NCBI RefSeq assembly: GCF_007431345.1
Contig: NZ_CP041730.1
Location: 3,906,001 to 3,970,000, forward strand
Source: Chitinimonas arctica
Lineage (GTDB): Bacteria > Pseudomonadota > Gammaproteobacteria > Burkholderiales > Chitinimonadaceae
Direction: 5' to 3'
Length of the DNA: 64,000 nt
Positions within the stretch are counted from its first letter, which is position 1. The number at the start of each line of letters is the position of its first letter. The position numbers were made by a program, and so were the translations under genes. The notes under the pieces were generated by a model. That model saw only the letters and a program-made list of their open reading frames with translations, had not been told where the DNA came from and searched no databases. Of this stretch, positions 36,215 through 45,871 are shown piece by piece.

Positions 36215-38299
36215 TCATGCGGGGGCGGTTGCCCGTCCTCCCAGCACGCCGACTATTCGTATGGTTTTGTTGTCCGGGATCTCGCTATGCGCCAGCACCC
36301 GGAACTGCGGCACCGACCGGCGCAGGAAGCGGCTGAGCAGCGGACGCAATTGCGCCGGTGTGATCAGCACGCTGTTCAAGCCCTGGTTCTCCATCTGCTC
36401 CGTCAATTGGCCGGCCTGCTGCAAGAGGGTTTCCGCCAGGCCGGGTTCCAATCCGCCGCCCTTGCCCTGGCTGGCCTGCAACAGGACCTGCTCCAGGCCC
36501 GGGTCGAGGGCGATAACCTGCAACTCGTTCTCGCCGGGGAACAGCTGGTGGACGATGGCACGCCCCAGCGCGACCCGCACCGCCGAAGTCAGCTCGTCCA
36601 CGTCCATGGTCTTGGTGATATGTTCGGACAGCGTTTCCAGGATGGTGCGCATATCGCGGATATGCATGCTCTCGTCCAGCAGGTTCTGCAAGACCTTTTG
36701 CAGAATGTTGATCGGTACCAGCTTGGGTACGATGTCCTCGACGAGCTTGGGCGATTCCTTGGCCAGGTGGTCGAGCAACTGCTGTACTTCCTCGCGACCC
36801 AGCAGCTCGGAGGCATGGCTCTGCAGGAGGTTGGAGATATGGGTGGCCACCACCGTGCTGGCGTCCACCACGGTGTAACCCAGCGACTGGGCCTGCTCCT
36901 TCAGCGGCGCATCGATCCAGATCGCCGGCAGGCCGAAGGTGGGGTCGGTGGTGGGGGTGCCGGGCAGGGCGCCCATCACGCGGCCCGGATTGATGGCCAG
37001 GAACTGGCCGAGAAAGGCTTCGCCGTCGCCCACGTCCACGCCCTTGAGCTGGATGCGATAGGCGTTGGGCTTCAATTCCAGATTGTCGCGGATATGAATG
37101 GGTGGAACCAGGAAGCCCAGATCCTGCGCGATCTTTTTGCGGATGCCGCGAATACGGCGCAGTAGTTCGCCGTCCTGGTTGCGGTCCACCAGCGGGATGA
37201 TGCGATAACCCACCTCCAGGCCCACCGGATCGACCGCCGCCACATCGTGCCAACCCACTTCCTGGGCCTGCGCTTCCTGCGCTTGCTGAGCCTGTTGGGC
37301 GGCCGCTTCCTGCTGTCTGGGCACCACCTGTTCCTCGTCGGCGGCGCGCAGCTCCAGCCAGCGCGCCAGTCCGGCCAGCGCGGCGCCCATCAGCAGGAAA
37401 GCGATATGGGGCATGTTCGGGATCAGGCCGAAGATGCCGATCACGGCGGCGGTCACATACAGGGTGGTGGGTTTGGAGAACAGCTGGCCCAGCAATTGAT
37501 CCGACAGATTGGTGTCGTCGCCGACGCGCGACACCACCAGGCCGGCGGCAGTGGAAATGATCAGGGCCGGGATCTGCGCCACCAGGCCATCGCCGATGGA
37601 CAGCAGGGTATAAGTCTTGCCGGCCAGTGCGAACGGCATATCGTGCGAGATCATGCCGACGATCATGCCGGCCACCAGATTGATCACGATGATCAACAAA
37701 CCGGCCACCGCGTCGCCGCGCACGAATTTGGAAGCACCATCCATGGAGCCGAAGAAGTCGGCTTCCTGCGCGATCATGCGGCGCCGCTTGCGGGCATCGT
37801 CTTCGCCGATCAGGCCGGCGTTGAGGTCGGCGTCGATGGCCATCTGCTTGCCCGGCATGGCATCGAGGGTGAAGCGGGCGCTCACTTCGGCGATCCGCCC
37901 GGCGCCCTTGGTGATCACGACGAAGTTGATGATGGTCAGGATCACGAACACCACGATACCGATGGCGACGTTGCCGCCGATCAGGAAGTGGCCGAACGCT
38001 TCGATCACCTTGCCGGCCGCCGCTTCGCCCTGGTGGCCATTGGTCAGGATCACGCGGGTGGAGGCGACGTTCAGCGCCAGGCGCAGCAGGGTGGTCATCA
38101 GCAGCACCACCGGAAAGGCCGAGAAATCCAGCGGTTCCTTGGTGTTGATGGCGACCATCAGCACGATGATGGAGACCGCGATATTGAAGGTGAAGAACAG
38201 ATCGAGCGCGAACGCCGGCAGGGGCAGGATAAACAGGCTCAACACCATCAGGACGAGGATGGGGCCGGCCAGCGACGAAAGATTGAGACGAGCAAACAT
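36215..38299 (-). CDS. flhA: Flagellar type III export gate protein FlhA
   Basis: A 694-residue export-gate protein. The N-terminal part has about eight membrane helices, the FHIPEP region around GAGRIAEVSARFTLDAMPGK and QMAIDADLNAGLIGE, and the linker MVVSR-type segment. The C-terminal cytosolic domain (residues 360-694) shows PPIHIRDNLELKPNAYRIQL and TVVDASTVVATHISNLL, which bind export chaperones and substrates. Length is normal. Confidence 0.96.
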   Translation of the reverse strand: MFARLNLSSLAGPILVLMVLSLFILPLPAFALDLFFTFNIAVSIIVLMVAINTKEPLDFSAFPVVLLMTTLLRLALNVASTRVILTNGHQGEAAAGKVIEAFGHFLIGGNVAIGIVVFVILTIINFVVITKGAGRIAEVSARFTLDAMPGKQMAIDADLNAGLIGEDDARKRRRMIAQEADFFGSMDGASKFVRGDAVAGLLIIVINLVAGMIVGMISHDMPFALAGKTYTLLSIGDGLVAQIPALIISTAAGLVVSRVGDDTNLSDQLLGQLFSKPTTLYVTAAVIGIFGLIPNMPHIAFLLMGAALAGLARWLELRAADEEQVVPRQQEAAAQQAQQAQEAQAQEVGWHDVAAVDPVGLEVGYRIIPLVDRNQDGELLRRIRGIRKKIAQDLGFLVPPIHIRDNLELKPNAYRIQLKGVDVGDGEAFLGQFLAINPGRVMGALPGTPTTDPTFGLPAIWIDAPLKEQAQSLGYTVVDASTVVATHISNLLQSHASELLGREEVQQLLDHLAKESPKLVEDIVPKLVPINILQKVLQNLLDESMHIRDMRTILETLSEHITKTMDVDELTSAVRVALGRAIVHQLFPGENELQVIALDPGLEQVLLQASQGKGGGLEPGLAETLLQQAGQLTEQMENQGLNSVLITPAQLRPLLSRFLRRSVPQFRVLAHSEIPDNKTIRIVGVLGGRATAPA

Positions 38300-38460
38300 A
38301 GGATGCCGCTGCTGCTGTTTGAATCCTGATAAATCGGTTGTAAAAACCGCGCTTCACCTTTGAATTACTTTATTTTTTTGCTTTTGTCACCTTGCGCGTG
38401 TTCTAGCGCCTCGCTTGTGGAGAAAAGCACAGCATTACAAGCCGAAATCGCGGCAATCGG

Positions 38461-39594
38461 CTATCCACCAGGGTCCAGCTCGGCCGGGACCGGCAAGTCG
38501 GCCGCCAGGCTGGGGGCGTGGCCGCCGTGGCGCTGGAAATGGTTCAGCTGCATGATGTAAGCCAGCACTTCGGCGACGGCATTGTAGAGCGGCGTAGGGA
38601 TATCCTCGCCCAGGTCGGCATGGTGGTAGAGCGCGCGGGCCAGCGGCGGAGTACGCAGGATGGGAACCTTGTGCTCGCGTCCCAGCTCGATGATGCGCTC
38701 GGCCAGCAGGAAGGAGCCTTTGGCGATGACGCGCGGGGCTTTCATCTGCTTTTCGTCGTAAAGCAGGGCGACCGCATAGTGGGTCGGGTTGGTGATCACG
38801 ACGTTCGCCTTGGGAATATCGGCCATCATGCGCTGTCTGGCCGCCTGCATCTGCAACTGGCGGATCTTGGCCTTGACCTGGGGATCGCCGTCCGATTCCT
38901 TCGACTCCTGCTTGACCTCTTCCTTGCTCATGCGCAGATTGCGCTTGTAGTCCCATAGTTGAAACGGCACATCGATCAGTACGATCACGATCATTGAGCC
39001 GACCACCATCAGCAAGGTGAACTTGACCAGCTGGAACAGGTAGCCAAGGCTTTCGAACGGCGACATGGCAATCAACTGCAGGACTTCGTTCTTCTCCGAC
39101 CAGATGGTGCTGACCGCCACGCCGCCGATCAGCGAGGCCTTGAGGATGGCCTTGAACATATCGACCAGGCTACGGACCGAGAAGATGCGGCCGATGCCGG
39201 CGATGGGATCGAGCTTGCCGAATTTCGGTGCGACGGCATCCAGGGTGAACAGCCAACCCGACAGCACGATGGAGGCCAGGATAGCGGCCAGCGCGGTGGA
39301 GGCGAGAAAGGGCAGGATGGCAAGCAGGGCGTCGAAGCAGGCCTGCGAGAAGTGCCGCAGCAAGGCTTCGCCGTCGCCGAGCACGGCCCGGTCGAAATGC
39401 AGGTTAAGCACCATGATGCGCTTGAGCGCATCCAGCATGCCGCCGCCCATGCTGATCAAGGCCACCACGCCCGTCATCAGCACCGAAAAAGTCACCAATT
39501 CGGTTGAGCGGGCAACCTGCCCCTTGGCGCGGGCTTCCTCCAGTCGTCTGGGACTGGGGTCTTCCGTACGTTCCAGGTCACTGTCTTCGGCCAT
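38461..39594 (-). CDS. flhB: Flagellar export substrate-specificity switch protein FlhB
   Basis: A 377-residue protein. It opens AEDSDLERTEDPSPRRLEEA, has four membrane helices (about residues 30-210), and contains the autocleavage motif NPTH (VVITNPTHYAVALLYDEKQM). It is cleaved at Asn-Pro to switch export from hook to filament substrates. The gap to flhA (38300-38460) is AT-rich and holds no further gene I can support. Confidence 0.95.
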   Translation of the reverse strand: MAEDSDLERTEDPSPRRLEEARAKGQVARSTELVTFSVLMTGVVALISMGGGMLDALKRIMVLNLHFDRAVLGDGEALLRHFSQACFDALLAILPFLASTALAAILASIVLSGWLFTLDAVAPKFGKLDPIAGIGRIFSVRSLVDMFKAILKASLIGGVAVSTIWSEKNEVLQLIAMSPFESLGYLFQLVKFTLLMVVGSMIVIVLIDVPFQLWDYKRNLRMSKEEVKQESKESDGDPQVKAKIRQLQMQAARQRMMADIPKANVVITNPTHYAVALLYDEKQMKAPRVIAKGSFLLAERIIELGREHKVPILRTPPLARALYHHADLGEDIPTPLYNAVAEVLAYIMQLNHFQRHGGHAPSLAADLPVPAELDPGG

Positions 39595-39752
39595 ATCCGC
39601 ATCGCCAGCAGTGGCTATTCAATTGCCTGGATTGTAGGAATTGTCGCGAGCAAGCGTATGGGATTTGATGGGAAGCGCCGCGAGCGTGTGGTTTTCGTTG
39701 CGCGTAGAGAACTCAGCCCCCACCCAGGACGGGCGGGGGAGGGGGGAGGGGA

Positions 39753-40778
39753 TTACTTGGCGCGGATGATGCTGGCCATTGCCACGCGGCTGGCCTTGAC
39801 CAGGACGTCCGGACGCTGGCGTATCATGTCGGCCAGGCGGGACTTGTCCTTCAGGAAGCTTTCCACCAGCATCCAGCCGGCGTAGCGGGCCTGGGCCAAT
39901 TTCTCGCCCGAGTAGGCGGCCATGGTGGCGGGGCTACCGTCTTCCAGTTTGTCCACCATCATCTTCAGATCGGCTTTCTTGTTGTCGCGGGCCTTGGCGA
40001 ACTGTTCCGGGGTCAAATCCAGATAGGCTTCGGGCGACAGGCCGGGCACCGCGCTTTGTGCGGCATGGGCCAGCACGCCTTCGCCGACGGCGAATTCGAC
40101 CAGGTTGCGTGGCTGCGTGCCCCATGCCGCGCTCCGCTCCAGCATGGCGCGGGCCAGGATGCGGCTCAGCGGCAGGTTGCGGACTTCGGCCGATACTTCC
40201 AGCGGCAGGTTGATATTCAGGCGCTCGCCGTCCACGGTGCTCCAGACCCGGCCGTCGAAGGTGCCGACGTAGGTGATAAAGCGCAGCGACATGGCCTGTT
40301 CGAGCTGCAGCTGGTCACCGATCTTGGTATTGATGGCAGAGGTCGAGGCCGAGATGCCGTCAAAGCCTTCCTGGATTTGCGGCAATACAGCTGCGTAGCG
40401 TGGCCAGGCGGCTTCCAGCGCCTTGCGGGTGGCGGCTTCGTCCGGCTGGCTGGTGAAATTGTAGCTCTGCTTGAACATGCGCCAGCGGCGATCGCTCTCG
40501 CTTTCGACCGGTAGGGCCGGGGTAGCGGGCGCAGCGGCCTGACTACCCTCGGCGGGTGTGGCCGGCGTGGCTGGCGGCACGGGCAGCGGCTTGTTGGCGG
40601 CTTCGTAGAATTCGACGAAGCGCGGCGACACATCGCGCACCTTGATATCGATCACCGGGGCGGCCCGCTTGGCCGGGGCAGCCGGTTTTCCCTGTTTGGC
40701 GGGTTTGGCGGACTCGGCGGCAATAGCCGTCGTGCTACCGGCGGCGGCGAACATGGCCGCCAGGATCAGATGACGCAT
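39753..40778 (-). CDS. Exported protein of unknown function, 341 aa
   Basis: A 341-residue protein with a signal peptide (MRHLILAAMFAAAGSTTAIA cleaved after AIAA) and a Pro/Ala-rich linker to about residue 85. Residues 95-341 form a helical globular domain (RRWRMFKQSYNFTSQPDEAA, then WPRYAAVLPQIQEGFDGISA). No metalloprotease HExxH motif, lipobox or catalytic pattern is visible. It is probably periplasmic. I do not recognise the family. Downstream of it (39595-39752) I see only G/C-rich sequence and the flhB leader. Confidence 0.75.
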   Translation of the reverse strand: MRHLILAAMFAAAGSTTAIAAESAKPAKQGKPAAPAKRAAPVIDIKVRDVSPRFVEFYEAANKPLPVPPATPATPAEGSQAAAPATPALPVESESDRRWRMFKQSYNFTSQPDEAATRKALEAAWPRYAAVLPQIQEGFDGISASTSAINTKIGDQLQLEQAMSLRFITYVGTFDGRVWSTVDGERLNINLPLEVSAEVRNLPLSRILARAMLERSAAWGTQPRNLVEFAVGEGVLAHAAQSAVPGLSPEAYLDLTPEQFAKARDNKKADLKMMVDKLEDGSPATMAAYSGEKLAQARYAGWMLVESFLKDKSRLADMIRQRPDVLVKASRVAMASIIRAK

Positions 40779-40996
40779 TGGAAATCTCCACGACGAAAGA
40801 ATACGGCTTGCCCGGCTGGGCTAAGTGGCCGGCATTCTACCCGCCTCGCCGGATGGATGCACCGGGCGTGGTCGATTTCTATGCTGCGGGCATTTAATTG
40901 GATACAGGACGGGCCAGGCCGGCGAGCGCGCCGCCGGGTCTTCGACGGCGCCCCCACCCACATTGGACAAGGGAAGCGTCGCGGGCGTGGCGGCAC

Positions 40997-42289
40997 TTAT
41001 CCACAGATCCGGTTGCGTCCTCCTTGCTTGGCTTCATACAACTGCGCATCCGCATGCAGGAACAATTCGTTTTCGGTCTTGAAGTCCGGATAAGCCGCCA
41101 GGCCGCCGCTGAACGAGAAGTGCCGGGTTTCTTGCTGGCTGACTTCGAAGGCGATTTCACCGAATGCCAGCCGCATCTTGTTGACGCGTTCCTGCGCGGC
41201 GGCGGGCAGGCAGTTCCACAGCAGCATCACGAACTCCTCGCCGCCGAAGCGGCTGAGCAGGTCGTGTTCCAGCATATGCGAGCCCACCACCAGCGAAAGC
41301 CGCTTGATCACGATATCGCCGAAATAGTGGCCCCAGGTATCGTTGATGGTCTTGAACTTGTCGATATCGATCACGGCCAGGGCCAGCGGTACCTCTTCGC
41401 GGCCGGCCCGGCGGATCACGTCCTGGGCGCGCTTCTTGAAGCCAATCTTGTTCAGGAGCCCGGTGGCCCGGTCCTTGCTGATCAGGTTCTTGTTCACGCG
41501 GATCTTGCCGATGCGGTTGAGCAGCTGCCAGGTCAGCACGTCGGTGTCCTTCACCAGCATCAGCTCGTCGAAGCCGCTTTCAATGGCGCGCCGTGCGAGG
41601 GTGGGGTCGGGGCGCGCCTGCAGCATGATGATTTCCATGCTGGGGTCCACCTCGATATTCTTTTTCAGCACCCGGGCAATGACTTCCGTGCGCAGGTAAT
41701 GGCTATCCTCGATCACCACCACATCGGGCTGGGTTTGCTTGACCAGCAGGTGCAAGGTCTGCACATCGGGATGGTGGATGATTTCCACCTGTTGCTGCGC
41801 CAGCAAGCGGGTGTCGAAGCGGACCTGGTCCCCCAGGTAGAGCACCTGGCTGGTTTCGTCGCGCTTGCGCTGGGCAAATAGATTGAACAGCTTGTCCACC
41901 AGCACATCGTTGGCGATGGGCTTTTCCGCATAGGCCAGGCAGTTGTTGTCCACCAGCATCTTTTGCAGCAGGAAGCGGCCGCTCTGCTTCTCGGTCTGCA
42001 GGTAGACGTAATGGTGCTGTTCCGGCAGGCGCTTGAGCAGGTCGCCCAGGAACATGGTGCGGTTGTTGTCCAGCTGCATATTGTAGAGGACGTCGAGATC
42101 GACCACGAACAGGTCTTCCGGATCGGCCTGCACCGCCGTATGGACGAATTCGGCCATCTGGTCGAAGAATTGAATGTCGAAGTCGTATTTGTGCGCGCAC
42201 AGCAACAGCTCGTCGCGGTTGTCCTTGATAAAGAAGGTCTGGGCCAGCAGGTAGACCTTCCGTTTATAAAGTGATTCTGTATCCGCCAT
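40997..42289 (-). CDS. Diguanylate cyclase with degenerate receiver-like domains
   Basis: A 430-residue protein. The GGDEF domain (residues 265-430) has the active motif RFGGEEFVMLLW and the substrate-binding IDIDKFKTINDTWGHYFGD, so it should make c-di-GMP. The RxxD I-site is not present at the usual spacing (LEHD). The first 250 residues look like two receiver-fold domains: FFIKDNRDELLLC then VVDLDVLYNM, and VVVIEDSHYLRTEV. The usual phospho-acceptor arrangement is altered, so they may be protein-interaction modules. No partner kinase is adjacent. Confidence 0.88.
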   Translation of the reverse strand: MADTESLYKRKVYLLAQTFFIKDNRDELLLCAHKYDFDIQFFDQMAEFVHTAVQADPEDLFVVDLDVLYNMQLDNNRTMFLGDLLKRLPEQHHYVYLQTEKQSGRFLLQKMLVDNNCLAYAEKPIANDVLVDKLFNLFAQRKRDETSQVLYLGDQVRFDTRLLAQQQVEIIHHPDVQTLHLLVKQTQPDVVVIEDSHYLRTEVIARVLKKNIEVDPSMEIIMLQARPDPTLARRAIESGFDELMLVKDTDVLTWQLLNRIGKIRVNKNLISKDRATGLLNKIGFKKRAQDVIRRAGREEVPLALAVIDIDKFKTINDTWGHYFGDIVIKRLSLVVGSHMLEHDLLSRFGGEEFVMLLWNCLPAAAQERVNKMRLAFGEIAFEVSQQETRHFSFSGGLAAYPDFKTENELFLHADAQLYEAKQGGRNRICG

Positions 42290-42349
42290 ACCGTGTCACC
42301 TCACTCAACCGGCCGCTGGGGCGGCTCTGAAAAACCAACGTGCGGTACC

Positions 42350-43855
42350 TCAAGCGCAATTGCGCGGCTTGAAGAAAGTGTAGTTCGCGTAAGGCTCATA
42401 GGCTTGGTAAATCGCTGCCGAGCCAGGCGCAATATCCAGCTGCAAGCTGCCGGCCTGCATACGGGTCTCCGGCGATATGCCCAAGGCGTCGCGCAGGGGC
42501 ACGCCATCGTACCAATGTGAATAGGGCAAAAGTAGCCTGGTGCGCAAGGGCTCGTCGGCAAGGTTCACCACTACCAGGGCTGCTTCTCCAGGCTGGTCGG
42601 TATGGCGCAGGAACACCAGCGCATTGCCGGCCAGCCGATCACCCAGCACCGTCACCTCGCCATATTGCAGCGCCGGATTGGCTTGCCTGATGGCAATCAG
42701 CATCTTGAGCCAGGCGCGTTGCGTTTGGTTCCATTGGCTTTCGTCCCAGCGCATGGTGTGTCGGCAGTCCGGGTCGGCACTCCCTTCCATGCCGATTTCC
42801 TCGCCGTAGTAGATCAGCGGTACGCCAGGCATGGTGAGCTGCATCAGCATGGCCAGGCGGGCTTTTTCCGCGCTACCCAGCGTGGTGATCAGGCGTGGCG
42901 TGTCATGGCTGGACAACATATTCCATGAGCATAGCAGACCTGGCAGACCATAGGCTTGCCGTGCATCGCGCAGGGCGGCATTCATTTGGGTGGCATCGAT
43001 CTCGCCCGCCAGCCAGGCCTGCGTGGCGGTGCGATACCAGTAATTCATCATGCCATGGAAGCCGCCGCCGACCTGTTCGCGCTCGGTCAGCCAACTTCCG
43101 CAGAAGCCGTTCAACTCGCCCAGCAAGCCGGCCTGCGGAAAGCGTTCGGCCACGATGCCGGCCATTTCGCGCGCCACCGCGATGCCGACATCCTGCGCCA
43201 CGTCGAAGCGCCAATTGTCCACCCCTTGCGCCAGCCAATGCTGGACCAGGCTGTTCGGCTGCGCGTACAGGGCATCGCGCACGGCTGGGTTGTCCAGGTT
43301 CAGTTCCGGCATCAAGCCGTAATCCTGCCAGCACAGATAGCTGCCATCCGGACGGAAGCTGAACCAGTCGCGCTTGTCGGGGTCGCCCGCTTGCGCGGCC
43401 AGGAACCACGGATGCTGGTCCGATACATGGTTGAGCACCGCGTCCAGCGTCAGGTTCATGCCACGCGCATGCAGGGCGGCGATCAGGCGCTGCAAGGCGG
43501 CTTCACCGCCGAACATCGGGTCGATGCGGAGAAAGTCGGTCGCGTCGTACTTGTGGTTGCTCGGCGCCTGGAAGATAGGCGTGAGATAGACGCCGGTCAC
43601 GCCCAGCTCGGCGAGATAGGCCAGTCGTTCGGCGATGCCGTCCAGATCGCCGCCGTAGAATTGTTGGCCCCAAGGTTGCTGCAGCGGGCTGTCGTCCCAT
43701 TCGCGCTTTGCCGCGCCGGGCAGGTCGTAGGCCGGGTCGGCCAGTTTGGCCACGCTGGAGAGGCCGCCACCGATGGCGAAACGTTCCGGAAAGATCTGGT
43801 AGATGACTTGGCTGGCGGTCTTGCGGGTAAAGCTATCGAGTGCTGCGGTTTTCAT
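42350..43855 (-). CDS. GH13 alpha-glucosidase/alpha-amylase family enzyme, MalZ-like
   Basis: A 501-residue cytoplasmic GH13 enzyme with no signal peptide. Catalytic signatures are visible: LDAVLNHVSDQHPWF, the nucleophile Asp in NWRFDVAQDVG, the acid Glu in GLLGELNGF, and the third acid in NMLSSHDTPRLIT. The N-terminus (QVIYQIFPERFA) and GGDLDGI are typical of maltodextrin glucosidase and neopullulanase. Maltodextrin or cyclodextrin hydrolysis is expected. It is divergent from yajQ by about 50 bp. Confidence 0.88.
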   Translation of the reverse strand: MKTAALDSFTRKTASQVIYQIFPERFAIGGGLSSVAKLADPAYDLPGAAKREWDDSPLQQPWGQQFYGGDLDGIAERLAYLAELGVTGVYLTPIFQAPSNHKYDATDFLRIDPMFGGEAALQRLIAALHARGMNLTLDAVLNHVSDQHPWFLAAQAGDPDKRDWFSFRPDGSYLCWQDYGLMPELNLDNPAVRDALYAQPNSLVQHWLAQGVDNWRFDVAQDVGIAVAREMAGIVAERFPQAGLLGELNGFCGSWLTEREQVGGGFHGMMNYWYRTATQAWLAGEIDATQMNAALRDARQAYGLPGLLCSWNMLSSHDTPRLITTLGSAEKARLAMLMQLTMPGVPLIYYGEEIGMEGSADPDCRHTMRWDESQWNQTQRAWLKMLIAIRQANPALQYGEVTVLGDRLAGNALVFLRHTDQPGEAALVVVNLADEPLRTRLLLPYSHWYDGVPLRDALGISPETRMQAGSLQLDIAPGSAAIYQAYEPYANYTFFKPRNCA

Positions 43856-43905
43856 GGCGGGCTCGGGTTAAAATGGCGATTGTCTTTATTGGGAGTAGTG
43901 GAATT

Positions 43906-44391
43906 ATGCCGTCTTTCGACATCGTGTCCGAAGTGGACGAAGTGGAAGTAAAGAATGCGGTCGAACAAGCCAATCGCGAAGTCGGCAATCGTTTTGACTT
44001 CAAGGGTTCCGATGCTCGCATCGAGCAGGCCGAAAAGGTCCTGACGCTGTTCGCGGACAATGAATTCCAATTGGAACAAGCCAAGGAAATCCTGCTGGGC
44101 AAGCTGGCCAAGCGGAACGTCGATGTGCGTTGCCTGGATGAAGGCAAGCTGGAAAAAGTCAGCGGCAACAAGGTCAAGCAGACCGTCACCGTCAAGGTGG
44201 GTATCGAGACCGAGCTGGCCAAGAAGATCGTACGGGTGATCAAGGATTCCAAGATCAAGGTCCAGGCCAGCATCCAGGGCGAGGCGGTGCGGGTGAGCGG
44301 CGCCAAGCGCGACCTGCTGCAGGATACGATTGCCCTGGTGCGCAAATCCATCGAGGAATTTCCGCTGCAGTACCAGAATTTCCGCGATTGA
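43906..44391 (+). CDS. YajQ family cyclic-di-GMP/nucleotide-binding protein
   Basis: Started at ATG 43906 behind GGGAG; gives 161 residues beginning MPSFDIVSEVDEVEVKNAVE, the exact YajQ opening. NRFDFKGSDARIEQAEKVL and VDVRCLDEGKLEKVSGNKVK are conserved. Members bind c-di-GMP in several plant and human pathogens, or ATP/GTP and tRNA elsewhere. The two diguanylate cyclases in this window make a c-di-GMP role plausible here. A strong hairpin follows. Confidence 0.93.
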   Translation: MPSFDIVSEVDEVEVKNAVEQANREVGNRFDFKGSDARIEQAEKVLTLFADNEFQLEQAKEILLGKLAKRNVDVRCLDEGKLEKVSGNKVKQTVTVKVGIETELAKKIVRVIKDSKIKVQASIQGEAVRVSGAKRDLLQDTIALVRKSIEEFPLQYQNFRD

Positions 44392-44399
44392 TCGGTACA

Positions 44400-44429
44400 C
44401 CGTCATCCCGATCCACGGCGGGATGACGG
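44400..44429. terminator. Hairpin between convergent yajQ and waaF
   Basis: A perfect 11-bp stem, CCGTCATCCCG / CGGGATGACGG, with an 8-base loop, 8 bp past the yajQ stop and 2 bp before the waaF stop. It is followed by CTTTAC, so it is probably a bidirectional terminator. Confidence 0.7.
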
Positions 44430-44431
44430 CT

Positions 44432-45496
44432 TTACACCGGTACCACGGGAATATACGGGCTGGCTGGCGTCCCGGGCGGTTTGGTGAGGGTGCGGGCGAT
44501 GGCCGCTTCCACCAGATCGCTATCCAATTTTTCCATGCAGTCGAAATGCTTGAGCGGGCAGTTGCGCTCGAAGCAGGGGCTGCATTCGAGGTCGAGCGAC
44601 ACAATCTCGGCCCGCTCGCTCAGCGGCGGCGTGAATTCCGGGCTGGATGAGCCATACAGCGCCACCACCGGCCTTTGCAGCGCGGCCGCCACATGCATCA
44701 GGCCGGAATCGTTGGTCACCACCAGGTGGGCCAGCGAGAGGAGGTCGATGGCCTGTGCCAGCGAGGTGCGGCCGGCCAGATCGACCAGCTCCACGCCCGC
44801 CATGCGGGCAATCGCATCGGTTTCGGGCTTGTCCTTGGCGGAACCGAACAACCATACCGCGTAACCCTGCGACACCAGCCTGCGTGCCAATTCGGCGAAG
44901 TGCCTGGCCGGCCAGCGCTTGGCCGGACCATATTCCGCGCCGGGACAGAAGGCGACGATGGGGCGGTCCGCACTCAAGCCCAGCTCGCGCAAGGCGGTCT
45001 GCTGCGCGCCGACCTGGATGGTGAGGCGCGGCGCCGGCAGGGGGCGAGGCAGTGGCTTGCCGGGGCCTTCGGCCAGCGCGGCAAAGCGTTCCACCATCTG
45101 CGGCAGGGCTTTGGGATAAAGCGTGCGGGCATCGTTCAGCAGGCCGAAGCGCGATTCCCCGACAAAACCGGTACGTAGCGGAATGCGGGCAAACCAGGGC
45201 ACCAGGGCCGACTTGAACGAGTTGGGCAGCACGATGGCTTGCTCGAACTGGCCGCGCAGGCTGCGGCCCAGCCGCCAGCGCTGGCCCATTTTCAAGGCGC
45301 CGTGGCCGAAGGGGTTGCGCAGGGTGGCATCCACTTCCGGCATGCGCTCGAGCAGGGGCAGGGTCCAGTCAGGCGCCATGACGCTTAGATGGACATGCGG
45401 CCGATAGGCTTTCAGGCGCTGGTAGAGCGGCTGCGCCATCACGCTGTCGCCCACCCAGGCGGGCGCCACGATCAGGATGCGGTAGGGCGTCGTCAA
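44432..45496 (-). CDS. waaF: Lipopolysaccharide heptosyltransferase II
   Basis: A 354-residue GT-B glycosyltransferase, GT9 family. RILIVAPAWVGDSVMAQPLY is the N-terminal phosphate/acceptor loop, and PIVAFCPGAEYGPAKRWPAR, with LVVTNDSGLMHVAAALQRPV and ALYGSSSPEFTPPLS, form the ADP-heptose binding side. WaaF adds the second heptose to the LPS inner core. It follows the zinc-finger gene with 1 bp between stop and start. Confidence 0.94.
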   Translation of the reverse strand: MTTPYRILIVAPAWVGDSVMAQPLYQRLKAYRPHVHLSVMAPDWTLPLLERMPEVDATLRNPFGHGALKMGQRWRLGRSLRGQFEQAIVLPNSFKSALVPWFARIPLRTGFVGESRFGLLNDARTLYPKALPQMVERFAALAEGPGKPLPRPLPAPRLTIQVGAQQTALRELGLSADRPIVAFCPGAEYGPAKRWPARHFAELARRLVSQGYAVWLFGSAKDKPETDAIARMAGVELVDLAGRTSLAQAIDLLSLAHLVVTNDSGLMHVAAALQRPVVALYGSSSPEFTPPLSERAEIVSLDLECSPCFERNCPLKHFDCMEKLDSDLVEAAIARTLTKPPGTPASPYIPVVPV

Positions 45497-45497
45497 T

Positions 45498-45701
45498 TCA
45501 GTGGCCGTGGCCGGCAGGGCCGCCCTTCAAGACATACTTGGTGCCGCAGTAGGGGCAAAGCGCCTCGCCGGTATTGCCGACCGGGATCACCACGCGCGGA
45601 TGGGCGTTCCATTTGAGCATGTCGGGCATGGGGCAATACAGCGGCAAATCGCTGGCCTCGACTTCGATCTGGTTGCGGGTATTGTCTTTGAGCTGTGTCA
45701 T
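45498..45701 (-). CDS. CHCC-type zinc-finger protein, 67 aa
   Basis: A 67-residue protein with a CHCC-type zinc-binding arrangement: C in LPLYCPMPD, H in WNAHPRVV, and the pair CPYCGTKY. It ends GGPAGHGH. Homologues in betaproteobacteria are commonly encoded near waaF and ilvE, and the fold resembles the mitochondrial complex I 13-kDa zinc subunit. The function in bacteria is unknown. It directly precedes waaF. Confidence 0.85.
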   Translation of the reverse strand: MTQLKDNTRNQIEVEASDLPLYCPMPDMLKWNAHPRVVIPVGNTGEALCPYCGTKYVLKGGPAGHGH

Positions 45702-45871
45702 GGTCCGGATCCTGTGCGCGACTGCAGATGCAGTAAAAACGACATTTTAGCGGTTTCGGGCGTCGGGCTCCACGCAGATGCGGCGTCGCTGGGCTAACAT
45801 CGTTCGCAATGACCGGGCGTCCCCTCCCGGGCGTATCTATGTACTTCCCGTTCCTATCCCTGGAGTTGCCC

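Noticed and set aside
36285..38357. A 690-codon alternative frame across flhA
   Set aside because: It is an Arg/Pro/Gly-rich out-of-phase shadow of flhA, whose own frame has all family motifs.
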